From the NCBI GenBank assembly GCA_949752745.1, contig OX457026.1, positions 70,240,591-70,304,590 on the forward strand: a DNA stretch of 64,000 nt, written 5' to 3'. The stretch comes from Protula sp. h YS-2021 (taxonomy: Eukaryota; Annelida; Polychaeta; Sabellida; Serpulidae). The translations under genes and the position numbers were made by a program. Numbering within the stretch: the stretch's first letter is position 1; the number at the start of each line of letters is the position of its first letter. The notes under the pieces are model-generated. The model made no database searches. It was not told the DNA's origin and saw nothing but the letters and a program-made list of their open reading frames with translations. This document shows positions 1-13,980 of this stretch, in pieces.

Positions 1-302
1 GTATTGCCCTCTAGCCACCCTCGTGCCGACTAACCACTCCCTCCCCCCTCCCACCATCACCACCCCCTCCACCGCCCCGCTCTCCATCCAGGTTTGAACC
101 TCAGTTGCGACACTGACGGGGATCAGTGAGCTAAGCTAAACATTAGCATGAGTGAATTCAAATGTGCAACCATTTTAGTACCAGTAAAGTTCCACACGAG
201 TTTGCTTCATGGATGGTTTTTAGCGCGTGACGCTGAATGGGGCCTCTGACCGGGATTCACCAGTTTCTTCGCATGACAGTTCACAGTAAATAACACCATG
301 GA
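1..302 (-). other. Probable 3' UTR / downstream flank of the long repeat-bearing gene
   Basis: This lies directly downstream (minus strand) of the TAA that closes the long coding exon. No AATAAA is visible on the minus strand here, so the transcript end probably lies beyond the left edge. On the plus strand the first 90 bases are C-rich. Confidence 0.4.
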
Positions 303-3300
303 TTATCGGCGTTCAAAATATGGTCTGCCTCTCCAGCCAGAATTATATTTTGGTCTGTATCCTGCGCGGCCGTAGGGTCTGCGATCAAATCTCTCTTGTC
401 TAGGAGGGCCACGTGCTTCCGGTGGGAAGAAAGATGGCGGACAGCAGTTGTTGTTGTTAAAACTCATAGGTCCATACTGGCCGGGATGGTTCTGAAATTC
501 GCGGTGATCCCGCTTGTCTCTACGGCATGGATCAGAGTAAAACAAATCCGGCTCCGGAAGGCCGTCCAGTGGTTGGGGTAGAAGGGGCGGTGGAATCGAA
601 GGATGGAAATCATTCAGTGGATCTATGGGTTTGGTTGCTGATTGAACTTGTCTCCCGCGATTTCTTTGTTTTGAGTCAAAGCTCTTGTCAGAACGCCCGC
701 TATCGGATTTATCGCGAGGTCTACATTCGGCAAATTCTGGGAAAACTAAGTTACAGGAGGATCGCGCAGTCTTCGCACTATCTGATTTGGCGTTGTCTAC
801 TGAATATATCTGGCTATCACTCGTTGTATATTCCCTCTCATACGAAACGAGCCAGTTTGCATCTTTCTCGCCTGTGCAGATTCCATCACCTATTTGTGAG
901 GTACAAGATTCATTATGGCCCATGTCAGTTTCAGAGTCGCAGTGATGCAGGGCTTCAGACATATGATGTCCGGAATTCTGTCTGCTCAAAGGTACGAATT
1001 CCTTACTGTGCACTGACTCTGGGCCAAAACTGGACGTCGAAGTGGACTTGCCGTTAATAAGGCAGTCATTCACACATTCCATTGAATCCGCCTCAATGCT
1101 CTCTGCTTCTAATTTACCTGACAAAGCATGTTCTCTGTTCTTTCTCTCACTGCCCCATTTTTCTCTCTTGACTGTATATTTTTTAATGTCTTTCTCCGTA
1201 AAACAGGACGGGCAGGGCTTCAAGTCGTTCTCTTTCGTTTCTGATATGCACACAGCCGAAAGGTCGAAAAGGTCAAACTCGTCATTGCAGCATTCAGCGC
1301 AGTGCAGCCACAAATCATCCCTAGACCCTTCTCCTTCCTCCTCCTCCTCTTCCTCATCCTCCTGCTCCCAGTGCATGTTAGCATACTCTTCAGGCATCTT
1401 AATCTCACCAATGGGTCCCGTTTTATTCAGTCCATATTTTGCCAACTCATCTTCTGTACAAAGAAGCTGGAGCTCCTTTTCAAACATCTCCACTGGGAAA
1501 TCCGGCGGCATAAATAACTTGGGGAATTCCTCCTCTGCATCCTTGGACCCTTGACATATTACGTCACCATTTATTGAGTTAGTCTCTAGCGACATATGAT
1601 CCGGAGGCTGAGCAATATCGAAGGTCAACACCAGCAGGTCTTTTGTTTTATCCTGAGTGCCTCCTTCCATTACATCATCTTCCATGTCTCCATATGCGTT
1701 TATGTATACATCCCTTTTCCCATATAATATGTCATTGTTAATTCTGTTTTCATCACCACTATCCCCTGTGCACTCCAGATCAATTTGGCCACTTTCTATA
1801 GATGTATTGTTGACGTGCTCGCACGTGTTGTCCTTGCTCGAATCGTTGTCACTGCCTGACGGAGTGCCTTGATCTTCGCTCGGTGGTTCGGGAAATGCCC
1901 CCGGCGTGGCACTTCTGTTCATCCTGCCACCACCCTCAGCCATGACAATTTCTACTGCCGCAAAGCTTTCATCCTCCGTTATCGTATCATCATAAATGGT
2001 GTTTGATTGTTCCCTATCAGCTTCTTCAGTCGTCAAGCTTCTAATCGATGTATCACATTCTGTCCACGTGCTAATTTCCTCGTTCGGGGCGTCTTCCTTC
2101 GTTAAGAAGTTCAAGTCCCCTGTAGCCGATTTTTCAGTCACAGCACTTTCCTCCGTTGTGATACATTCTTTTACCGTGGTTTCTTTTACCCTCGCGACGC
2201 TTCCTCCAGCGTTTAGCCATTCTGTACCAGCTTGACTGCTCGTTACTCTTTCTTCCGCTGTGACACTTCCCTCAGTTCTGGCTCTTCTCGTTATTGCCTG
2301 GTGTTCCTCTGTCGAAACACTCGTTTCCATTTCACCCCTTTGGTCGGCTCTGGCACCTTCCCCCATGGCCTCATTGTCCATGATGCGTTCCGTTACCGGC
2401 GCTCTTCCTTGCGGAACAATACCCTCATGTATATTAACACGCATTTGTATTGAGATTCTTCCGTCTGTCTCGACAGTCCCCTCTGCTAGGACATCTCCTT
2501 TCACATACTTTTCCGAAACATCCATTTCTTCTGAAGTAGAAGCTACCCTTGCCTTCTCGTGTCCGTCTGTCATGACACACTCCATTGACACCCCATGCCC
2601 TGCTCCAGCGACATCATCCTTTACCGTGCCACTGTTTTCTATCGGGCCACTTCTCTCCACCATACCACTTCCTTCTGCCGTGCCAATTCTCTCCACCGTG
2701 CCACTTCCCTCTGCGGTGCCACTTCTCTCCACCGTGCCACTTCCATCTGCAGTGTCACTTCTCTTTGCCGTGCCACTTCCCGCTGCCATGCCACTTCCCT
2801 CCTCCTTGCCACTCCTGTCCACCGTGCCATTTCTATCCAGCATGCCACTTCTCTCCAGCGTGTCATTTCTCTCCACAGTGTCACTTCTCTTCGTGGTGTC
2901 ACTTCTCTCCAACGCTGTGGATTTCTCCGTCGTGACGCTTTCCTCTACACTGACATTTTGCGCAGTAATCCCGCTGGCACTCGACATAAAATTATCATGA
3001 AAGGTTACCTCTTCTTTGACAGTTGACATTGTCTCGCAGTTATTTTCTTCTAACATATTTTGTGAGAATTTTCGATTGTTATCAGTTTCTGTCAGTACCC
3101 TGGTTTGTTCATGATTTTTGCTCCATGTTGACCACCCTTTTATTGGTTTCACACTGCTAGCTGTACCTTCCTCCTCCACTCGAGTATTCTGGCTTTCCCT
3201 CTTTGTATTGTCAACAGGCTGCTTGGTGCTACTTACGCTAGCCGCCTTCTCCGTAGATATGTCCGCCTCTTGCAATTCTGCTTGTTTTGTGTCTGGCATT

Positions 3301-6300
3301 TGCTTTGCTAAGCCAGAATCAGGTGTCTTGTCCGGTGCCAAATTGCCAGCAGAATCTGCCACATTTTGTAAATTTATCTCTTCAAGCAAACTTCCCGATT
3401 TGCTTAAATTCGACTCAGTCGTCGAATCAGTAGCATTTGAATCGGCATCGGCTGGCTCTTCCTCTTGGCTTGTTAAGAAATTCCGACTCTCTTCTAGCGA
3501 TGGCAACACCAGCCCAGAGTCGACACTCCTGGCAGGTGGAACTTCAGCCGATTCGAACTCGTTGTAAGAATCAACTGCTTTGTCCAGCATTGTCTCAGAA
3601 GCCGGGTGTTCAGCCCCAACATTTTTGCTTCTATCGTTGTGCGTTTGCTTGTTTATATTATTTATATGTTTATTTCTGTGAGTCAGACAAACGGTTTCTA
3701 CTTGCTTAACCAGGTCACAGGATTCACCGACCACAAGACCAGAATCCTGTGACACCTGGCTTGGCAATTCTGTACACAGACTCTGTTTATCTTCAATGGC
3801 TGAAACAACTCCATACAGCATCTCTTCTATGAGGTCCCCTATGCACCTCGATGTACCGCCGCAGAGATATTCAATGCACTGTTGCTTGTTGATTTCTACA
3901 GCATCTTCCTCGCACAGCGTTGATGCTTCTTTGCTGTCAAGATAAGCCTGCTCTTTCTCGCTGGGTTTATCATAAGGCTCGTCCTCATTCTTAATCTTGA
4001 CGCGAGGCTCGCCAGTCCTATCGTCACAGGTACAGCGTTCTGCTCTCGTGCTAGTATCGGCGCAGCTGCAGTCCATTCCATTACTGACTTTGGTTCGATT
4101 AAGTTCCGCCTCACTATGTTCTGTTCCCGTGTCTGTTAGATTTTCACCTTTTCTTGATAATGTCTGAGTGATAAAATCCTGAAACTTTTTTGCTTGGAGA
4201 CCATCATCTACAGAAGAAGCTGCTCCTCCAATGACGACTTTCTCAAACTCCTTTGTTCGTTGATTTTCAACTTGGGGAAAGGCTGACTGCTGTGTGATAG
4301 CCTCAATGAGTCTCCCATCAGCTGAGAGAAAGGTTGGACTTTGGGAGATAACTTCTATGAGTGGCTTTGTTTCTGGACTGTCAGCTGAGAAAGAGGCTGG
4401 ACTTTGAGAGATAATTTCCACGAGTGGCTTTGTTTCTGGACTGTCAGCTAGGAAAGAGGTTGGCCTTTGAGAGATAACTTCTATGAGTGGCTTTGTTTCT
4501 GGACTTTCAGCTGAGGAAGAGGCTGAACTTCGAGAGATAACTTCCACGAGCGGCTTTGTTTCTGGTCTGTCAGCTGATGAAGACGCTGGACTTTGGGAGA
4601 TAACTTCTATGAGTGGCTTTGTTTCTGGTCTGTCAGCTGAGGAACAGGCTGGACTTTGGGAGAAAATTTCCACGATCCACTTTGTTTCTGGACTGTCAGC
4701 TGAGGAAGAGGTTGGACTTTGAGAGATAACTTCTAAGAGCGGCTTTGTTTCTGGACTGTCAGCCGATAAAGAGGTTGGACTTACAGAGATACTTTCCAAT
4801 AGCGGCTTTGTTTCTTGACTGTCATCTGTGAAGGAGGCTGCACTTTGAGAGATAACTTCCACGAGCGGCTTTGTTTCTGAACTGGCAGCTGAAGAAGAGG
4901 TTGGACTTTGAGAGATAACTTCCACGAGCGGCTTTGTTTCTGGGCTGTTAGCTGAAGAAGAGGTTGGACTTTGAGAGATAACTTCCACGAGCGGCTTTGT
5001 TTCTGGACTGGCAGCTGAAGAAGAGGTTGGACTTTGAGAGATAACTTCCACGGGCGGCTTTGTTTCTGGGCTGTTAGCTGAAGAAGAGGTTGGACTTTGA
5101 GAGATAACTTCCACGAGCGGCTTTGTTTCTGGACTGGCAGCTGGAGAAGAGGTTGGACTTTGAGAGATAACTTCCACGAGCGGCTTTGTTTCTGGACTGG
5201 CAGCTGAAGAAGAGGTTGGACTTTGAGAGATAACTTCCACGAGCGGCTTTGTTTCTGGGCTGTCAGCCGAAGAAGAGGTTGGACTTTGAGAGATAACTTC
5301 CACGAGCAGCTTTGTTTCTGGGCTGTTAGCTGAAGAAGAGGTTGGACTTTGAGAGATAACTTCCACGGGCGGCTTTGTTTCTGGGCTGTTAGCTGAAGAA
5401 GAGGTTGGACTTTGAGAGATAACTTCCACGAGCGGCTTTGTTTCTGGACTGGCAGCTGAAGAAGAGGTTGGACTTTGAGAGATAACTTCCACGAGCAGCT
5501 TTGTTTCTGGGCTGTTAGCTGAAGAAGAGGTTGGACTTTGAGAGATAACTTCCACGAGCGGCTTTGTTTCTGGACTGGCAGCTGGAGAAGAGGTTGGACT
5601 TTGAGAGATAACTTCCACGAGCGGCTTTGTTTCTGGACTGGCAGCTGGAGAAGAGGTTGGACTTTGAGAGATAACTTCCACGAGCGGCTTTGTTTCTGGG
5701 CTGTTAGCTGAAGAAGAGGTTGGACTTTGAGAGATAACTTCCACGAGCGGGTTTGTTTCTGGGCTGTCAGCTGAGGAAGAGGTTGGACTTTGAGAGATAA
5801 CTTCCACGAGCGGCTTTGCTTGACTGTCAGGCGGGGAGGAGACTGATGTCCCCTGTTCCACACGCTCATTGTCGAGACCAGCAACCAAAGGATCTATTAG
5901 GCCATCGCCATGCGAGTGGACTTCATGCAGATGTTTGTTGTTCATTGGATGATGCAGTGTGATATCTCCCGAAATATCCTGCTTTTCTTGAAGCTCACAT
6001 GACCAGTTTGTGTGATTTTCTTCAGGCATCGCCTCACTTAAGTTCAACACTTGATCAGTTTTAATAATACTATGACCAGCACTTTCAGAGTCAGATGTAA
6101 CAATCTGTGCTAGTTCCTCGGTGTCTCCGATTATATTGTCCAAACCCATACAGACATTGGGATCAGAGGTTATTAGCAAAGCCCTTGCGTCGACATAGTT
6201 TCTGTCTTTCAGACCACCAGCTGCCGCTGTTGGTTCAACAAGACCTGTATCTGGCTGGGTGCGTTCGCATTTAGCGTTCAGCACATGCTTATCCATGTAG

Positions 6301-7660
6301 TGCTCTGCTTGGGAGTTTTGGGCATAGTTATGCTCATCATTTTCAAGTTGCTGTTGTGTTTCTTCTGTATCAAGGGTACTCAGATCTAGGTCATCGGAAC
6401 TGGTGTCGCTGAATAGCTCCACATCCCAACAACCGAATGCTAGCGCCTCAGCTTCAGATTCATTGTCTGAAATGTATCTGTCTTCTGCCTCGGCTTGAAT
6501 AAACCTGTGTTTTGGTTCAAGGCTTCTGGCTTCTGGAACCTTCGGCAAATGACAAGAACAGAAGCCGGTTCCTTCTTCGTCATGTAGCAGGCTAGACTTT
6601 TCAGTACATGGACACAAGGCGGCCGGTGAGATGTGCAAGTGGTTTTGTAATGCGGGTATTGAGGACACTTCAGTCTCTGTGAAAGACACGTTGAGAGCGT
6701 CATCTTCAAGTGTTAATGACTTTGATACGCAATCATCCCTTGGTGATGGGGTCAGTACAAAATCAGCAAGTGACAAAGGTGTATATACTTGACGTTGCAG
6801 CGATGTCGCTGTTTGCAGGTCATCTTCTAATAATGGCAACATAAGTGCGCTTGGGTCAGACGTGTCTAACCAATCATCTCCAGCGAAATACCCGACAGAG
6901 AAGTCGTCCTTAGCTTCAGTAGAAATTACTCGGTCGCGACATAATCCTTTACAGTTTAGTCTTAACTTCGCAACATCCATGTAACTTGAAAACAGTGAAG
7001 ACAAATATTTCCCGTCCATTTTTGTGTTGTCAGACCCAGGTATGGAAGGCTCTGAACATGCTAGTCCTGATGCTGAACTCGGTGAAGGAGAAACTGGGGT
7101 TATTTTAGAAATATCGCTTTCTGAAACACACCGTTTTACTTTGCTAGCTACTTGGTCTTTAACTTCCACGGACATTTCATCGTAAGCTTTCACCTGATTG
7201 CAATTACTTTGATCCAGTTGTAACCAGTTACAATTATCGTCGCTGATAGGATAATTCCCAGCATCTGACGAGTAATCCCTAACTACTTCGCTGGCATTTC
7301 CGCTGAATTGTTGCGCAGATCTGGCCACCAAAAGTGACTCATTTGCATGAGTTGACTTTTTTGACAAGTGTTGTCTTGCCTCCTGTTGGTTACCCTCATT
7401 CCAGACATCATGAGGATAATGAGGTACTTCGGTCGCTTGTGTTACGCCACGGCCATCTTTGCTTAATATCGCTGTACTGACACTGGAAGCGCCACCTTGA
7501 AGAGTATCCTCATAAAGCGAAGAACGGACGGGCGGACAACTGAATTTGTGCAGCAGACTGTCCACAACTTTTAGAAATATCCCTTTCAACATGCATTTGC
7601 GCTGAGAAAGCCATGTTCTCGCTGTTCTAGTGAACTGTCGCGCACCGGTTGGTTTCAGAT
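303..7660 (-). CDS. Very long coding exon of an unrecognised acidic, low-complexity protein with 21-residue tandem repeats
   Basis: The frame is open on the minus strand from a good splice acceptor (pyrimidine-rich tract ending AG at 7662-7661) to TAA at 305-303. The first in-frame ATG is at 7592-7590; starting there gives about 2,429 residues. The open frame further upstream begins only at a TTG, so no start lies there. I see no signal peptide or membrane segment; the first residues (MLKGIFLKVVDSLLHKF) could form an amphipathic helix. In order follow a Ser/Glu/Asp-rich region, about 24 copies of a 21-residue repeat (nt 5816-4315), a hexapeptide repeat (about 2915-2626), a better-conserved-looking segment (EFPKLFMPPDFPVEMFEKEL), an acidic run, a Cys cluster (about 1315-1207) and an Arg/Gly/Pro/aromatic tail. 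It looks like an intracellular, largely disordered, perhaps RNA- or scaffold-associated protein, but I recognise no family. Reading-frame length makes it a real gene. Confidence 0.85.
1207..1375 (-). other. Acidic run followed by Cys cluster in the long protein
   Basis: An eight-residue-plus Glu/Asp run is followed by a cluster with spacing H-C-x2-C-C ... C ... C-x2-C (H-C-A-E-C-C and C-P-S-C). The paired C-x2-C motifs could bind a metal ion. No named zinc-finger class fits clearly. Confidence 0.45.
2626..2915 (-). repeat. 18-bp coding repeat: about 16 hexapeptides
   Basis: Consecutive six-residue units of the type V-E-R-S-G-T / A-E-G-S-G-T / L-D-R-N-G-T occur within the long exon. Looser copies of an E-x-x-x-T/S-E pattern continue toward the C-terminus to about nt 1980. 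It is a second, independent repeat expansion in the same protein. Confidence 0.9.
4315..5816 (-). repeat. 63-bp coding minisatellite: about 24 copies of a 21-residue unit
   Basis: The unit is K-P-L-V-E-V-I-S-Q-S-P-T-S-S-S-A-(D/N/A)-S-P-E-T. Fifteen copies at the N-terminal end are almost identical, differing mainly at S/P and D/N/A positions; copies toward the C-terminal end (nt 4315-4860) are progressively diverged. A degenerate 25th unit runs to about 4255. Because 63 is a multiple of three, other frames also stay open, which creates long shadow ORFs. Each unit is rich in Ser/Thr-Pro and ends in an acidic P-E-T, so it could be a repeated phosphorylation or binding motif; that is inference. 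Confidence 0.95.
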
Positions 7661-8603
7661 CTGGAATAAAAGTTTTGACCAACCAAATTATTCATAAGTA
7701 GACTATTTTAATTTACCGTTGAGAGGTTCTATTTATGACGATTAAGCATCACAAAAGCAGTTTTCTTTATACCAGCGATCGCATATTTATTGCTTATTTT
7801 TGTTTTTTTTGGAGGCATTTAGAATTTATTACGGCATTTATCAAATACAGAAACCCACATTTATTCTGCCATTTCTTAGTTTTAGATTTTTTTAAAGAAC
7901 GTATTATGGGATTACTCACGCAGGAAAGGCAGTTGTTTACGGGTGGCCAGTGCATAGGTAGCTAACACTATATCAAGGACGGCGAATAGCACAGAACACC
8001 ATAGAGAGAATCTCCCTGAAAACGTATGCAGACAAACAATAAACCCCGAAACATCGGTTATAACGGCACGGGTATGTTAACAACAACCTCGAGGCATCAG
8101 TTAAGCTTTTCGGATATAGCGATATATCGGATATAAGATCATTTTTTTCGGTTCCAGTTATATCATTAATGAGGCTTTACGATACAGTGGAAATTTAATG
8201 GCCAAAACACTTATTCAACTGGCATTTTAAACGCCTTTCATTCACAAAGCATAAGAATTTAAAATAAGCTGATGTCCCAGGATTCCGCAATATTGGAAAA
8301 AATATTTGATGGTGAAGGACTGAATAAATAAATGAATAAATAAATAAATTTAAAAAACGCGTATCAGGTGATGTGCAGTGAAGTGGTAGGTGTCTTCTTA
8401 CCGTTTTTAGCAGTAGTTTTCGCTTCCAAATGATCTACCTTCTTATGAACTGAAACAAGACGTCCAATGGAAATAAATATACTGACGAAAGACTTAACGT
8501 GTGTAAGGTTGGGACATTAAATTAATGTAAGACTGCTCTCTTTTCATTTTTTCTTTGAACATCAAAGTTTTGTTTATGCGCTTGATAGACAAATTTCACT
8601 TAC
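7661..8603 (-). other. Probable intron between the 8604-8741 exon and the long exon
   Basis: It is bounded by a GTAAGT donor (from 8603) and a pyrimidine-rich AG acceptor (at 7661). Both ends are phase 1. Apart from AT-rich sequence and a short TAAA repeat near 8325-8350 I see nothing in it. The link between the two exons is inferred from phase and strand only. Confidence 0.4.
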
Positions 8604-8741
8604 CAAGAAAAGTTTTATTTCCAACGTTAACAATGCCCTTGGCTGAGGCTTGCGAGGTGTCAATCACAGCGCCGTTCACATCTAGGAGGCGTGGACATGT
8701 CATGTGACTGCTGACGTCATAGCACTTAAAATCACCATTGT
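8604..8741 (-). CDS. Isolated phase-1/phase-1 coding exon (46 residues), probable 5' exon
   Basis: The sequence ctgtattttcag precedes the exon and GTAAGT follows it, and the 138 bases between are open in one frame (phase 1 in, phase 1 out). The peptide includes FKCYDVSSHMTCPRLLDVNG and ends GNKTFL, with two Cys that could pair. It looks like a conserved coding exon, not noise. Splicing to the acceptor at 7660 keeps frame (the joined codon is GAT), so it may belong to the long gene. Its Cys-bearing character, however, differs from the rest of that protein, so it could instead be an exon of another minus-strand gene. No exon upstream of it was found. Confidence 0.55.
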
Positions 8742-8823
8742 CTGAAAATACAGTAAAGCCATGACACCATACCTCAGTTTGCAACAGAAAATAATCATTG
8801 TAACAGTTTGAGTTCAATATCAC

Positions 8824-11224
<2,401 letters not shown>

Positions 11225-11493
11225 CGTGTGAATGACAGATAAAACACCGGTAAAACGGTAAAAACATGCAAAATCGGATGAGAGTCGGTTAACTAATGTG
11301 AACTGAACGGAAGTAGACATATCTGGTAAGAAACTTCATTATTTGAACGTAATCAAATATGGAGCACGCTTAAACATGACATTGGATTGGCATCTTAATT
11401 CCATTTCTGGTCAAGTCGTCGGCAAAATCTTACTTTCTCGACTGCGGGGAGAAAAAGGTAGGGTGGTGGGGGGAGGTGGGGATAATTGTTAAC

Positions 11494-11684
11494 CAGACGA
11501 CACACTTCCCGATAATACTTGTCGGGGAGGATGGTCGGCGTTTTATCCTCTTTTACACTTGTCGGCGTTTTGACCGTCAACTTTGAGCAGTCCACATTCC
11601 GTAGAGGTTTTGTCTGGATACCATATCGTGTCCCAGAATCACATTTTGTAAAATTGATTTTTCGTTGGTAAGGTTTGTTTTGTT
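11494..11684 (-). CDS. Candidate orphan exon (low confidence)
   Basis: A 191-base open segment lies between a possible acceptor (tattgcccctaaactag) and a possible donor (CTG|GTTAAC). It encodes a Lys/Thr-rich peptide with four Cys (for example CDSGTRYGIQTKPL). Downstream, 52 bases away, is a very strong acceptor (long C/T tract ending cccgcag at 11442). Composition looks coding-like, but no homologue is recognised and no partner exon was found. Confidence 0.2.
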
Positions 11685-11699
11685 CTAGTTTAGGGGCAA

Positions 11700-13980
11700 T
11701 AGAAAATAACAAAAAGAATCATTGATTAGCTATATCACCAAACATGTCCATCAATTAAACAGAAATTGTTACGTAATAGCTGCTTGATTATGAAGTCAGT
11801 TTATTCCTACCTTTCTGGGTCTCAGGCCTCCTTGGTAACTTAATGCTCCTGCAAAAGTCATAAGGCAAAAGTCGATTTTTGGTCTTTCAAATAAGTGTGT
11901 TTTTTTTTTACTTATGTCTTAAGCCCTAAAGGCATAAGGAACACTCCTTAAGGCTTAAGGAAAAGTCTTCATGGAGCAAGAAAAGTTACTTATCATATGC
12001 CAGTCACTTATTTTGCTATATTACTGTTATGCCATTAAAAACAACGCTTCACCTTCCTGCACGGCAATTCGCCATTTCGCAATGATCAAAAAGCTTGTTT
12101 ATGTACAACTCAGAACGAGGCTCGAATGTCTACAGCAATATTTTCAGGGTCTTCTGCTTTAATTCGGCAAGAAAAATGAGACGTGTAAAACAGCAGAAAC
12201 GTGACAGTATTTTGCAAACATAAACTATTTGTTTATCTACCGGAACATTTTTTACGAGAGATCTTACAAAACTACTTCCCTTAAGTTGTCTATAATGCAT
12301 ATTTAGTCCTTTGAACTGCATAAATAAACGGGAAGTAAAATGGAATAATGCATTTTTCACGTTTAATAGATCACAATTCCTGCGAAAGGAACATTTCTAG
12401 ATTGGTTACGAAGTAAATCTGAGTATTGAGGGTTTTCTGGGGTTCTGACTAAAAAATAAAGGTTTTGTAGAGTTTTTTAACCTATCCAAAATAGGCCTTT
12501 TCGGGATTTCGCGACCATCAAATTTAATCATACTTAAATATGTGACGCATAAATTTATATCTACAAAAATTAATAAATCATAAAACACACATTTAAAGCG
12601 GTTAGAATTTTAGAAAAAAAATCCGGGTAACATTTTAGTAGCATTTATGAATCAAAATACCTAAACAGAACACATAACCCTATTAGAACTGGTTGCTGTA
12701 AGAATCATATATTATCACCCACAAAATTCGTCAATATGCTCTTAATATAAATAAAATGCAATAATGGTAAGTGAAAATAACTTTTGAAAATTCACTTGTT
12801 TTATTTGCGATACAAACATATATATTCATGAAACAGTGTTTGAAGGTACTGGAACTCGAATGCCCCTTCTCTAAGTAAAGACTTCAAGAAGAAGGCATTT
12901 GACCTGTGTTCCTTTTGCTGCCGCTAGATGGCGAATGAATGAAATCGGGAATGTATGGATCACATTGAAATCCGCAAGTTAAAACACACACACATACACA
13001 CACACGAGTTCCTTTGCGTAGCTGTGAGCGTGATGACGTAAACGCTTTAAGGACAATTCCTTACGCAAAATTTGTCCTCAAGAGATTTTCCCTTGTGACT
13101 TTTGACTTTTTGCTGCAGCAGTGTGAATAGACCTCTAGAAGGAGCTATTTGGCTGATCATTTGACTTTCTTGGTGATGGTAAACATATTTTTATGCACTC
13201 TTTTGCCCTCTCTGTGAAAAGATACAGCTGTGTGGTTAACATCTTTGTAAATTGACATAGTTGCTGACTTTGGGTCCATTACAGAACTGTCTAAAACGAA
13301 CAAAGGGAACAGTATAAATTAGTATAACACAGGAACGACGGATATAATAAACTTATGGCAAATTAACGCAATAAATGCGGCTTTAGAAATCTTGATTACC
13401 AAATTTTAAATAATAGTTATAAGGCTTTTTTTTTGGGGGGGGGGGGGGTGTGGAAGCATATTTATGACGTCACTTTTGAGTGCAAATTAGTTAATCTGAA
13501 GCAAAGCAGCAGCATGAATGCTTTGCTTAGCAATTAAAACACATCTCAATAGTTTCATGACGTAACGATAAAGGGCAATGACGTGTGTCTGATTTACGAT
13601 GCGTGAGCCAATCCGCAGTATGAAAATGCAAGAATTTTAGAGTTAAGCCCCATTTTAAGTCACAGTATATAAAAGAATATGGCAGGAAGGTCAAATTAAA
13701 AAAAAATCTTAATTTAATCCGCAGTGTCAAAAGACCATTAAATTATCTTTTTTCCTGAACATAGGCCCATGGAAAGAATCTTCAAAGATACTTATCGTTG
13801 TTTTGATGCTTTTTTTGTAGATTAAAAATAGTTTATTGAAAAACAAACAAACAAACAAATAAAAAAAAACATAGAATTGCAAATTTTTCCCTCACAAACA
13901 GGCTTCATGACATCCTGGCCGTGTGCATAATGAAATCAAAATGCATGTTTAACGGAATATAAATAATAAGAGCCTACATC
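11700..13980. other. Gene-poor AT-rich DNA
   Basis: I see no supportable gene. It contains short homopolymer tracts (a T/G run near 13423-13449) and no long repeat. Confidence 0.6.

Noticed and set aside
527..1057. Plus-strand 176-residue ORF
   Set aside because: Antisense to the C-terminal part of the giant exon; no recognisable domain.
2260..3000. Plus-strand ORFs of up to 246 residues opposite the hexapeptide repeat
   Set aside because: Antisense reading of an 18-bp repeat; low complexity and no independent coding signal.
4781..5884. Long minus-strand ORF of repeated KQSRSWKLSLKVQPLLQL units
   Set aside because: It is the 63-bp repeat read in another frame; the repeat length keeps all frames open. 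The main frame continues through non-repetitive sequence on both sides and this one does not.
7593..7682. Translation start at 7682
   Set aside because: The codon there is TTG, preceded closely by an in-frame TGA; a good splice acceptor at 7661-7662 explains the upstream open stretch better.
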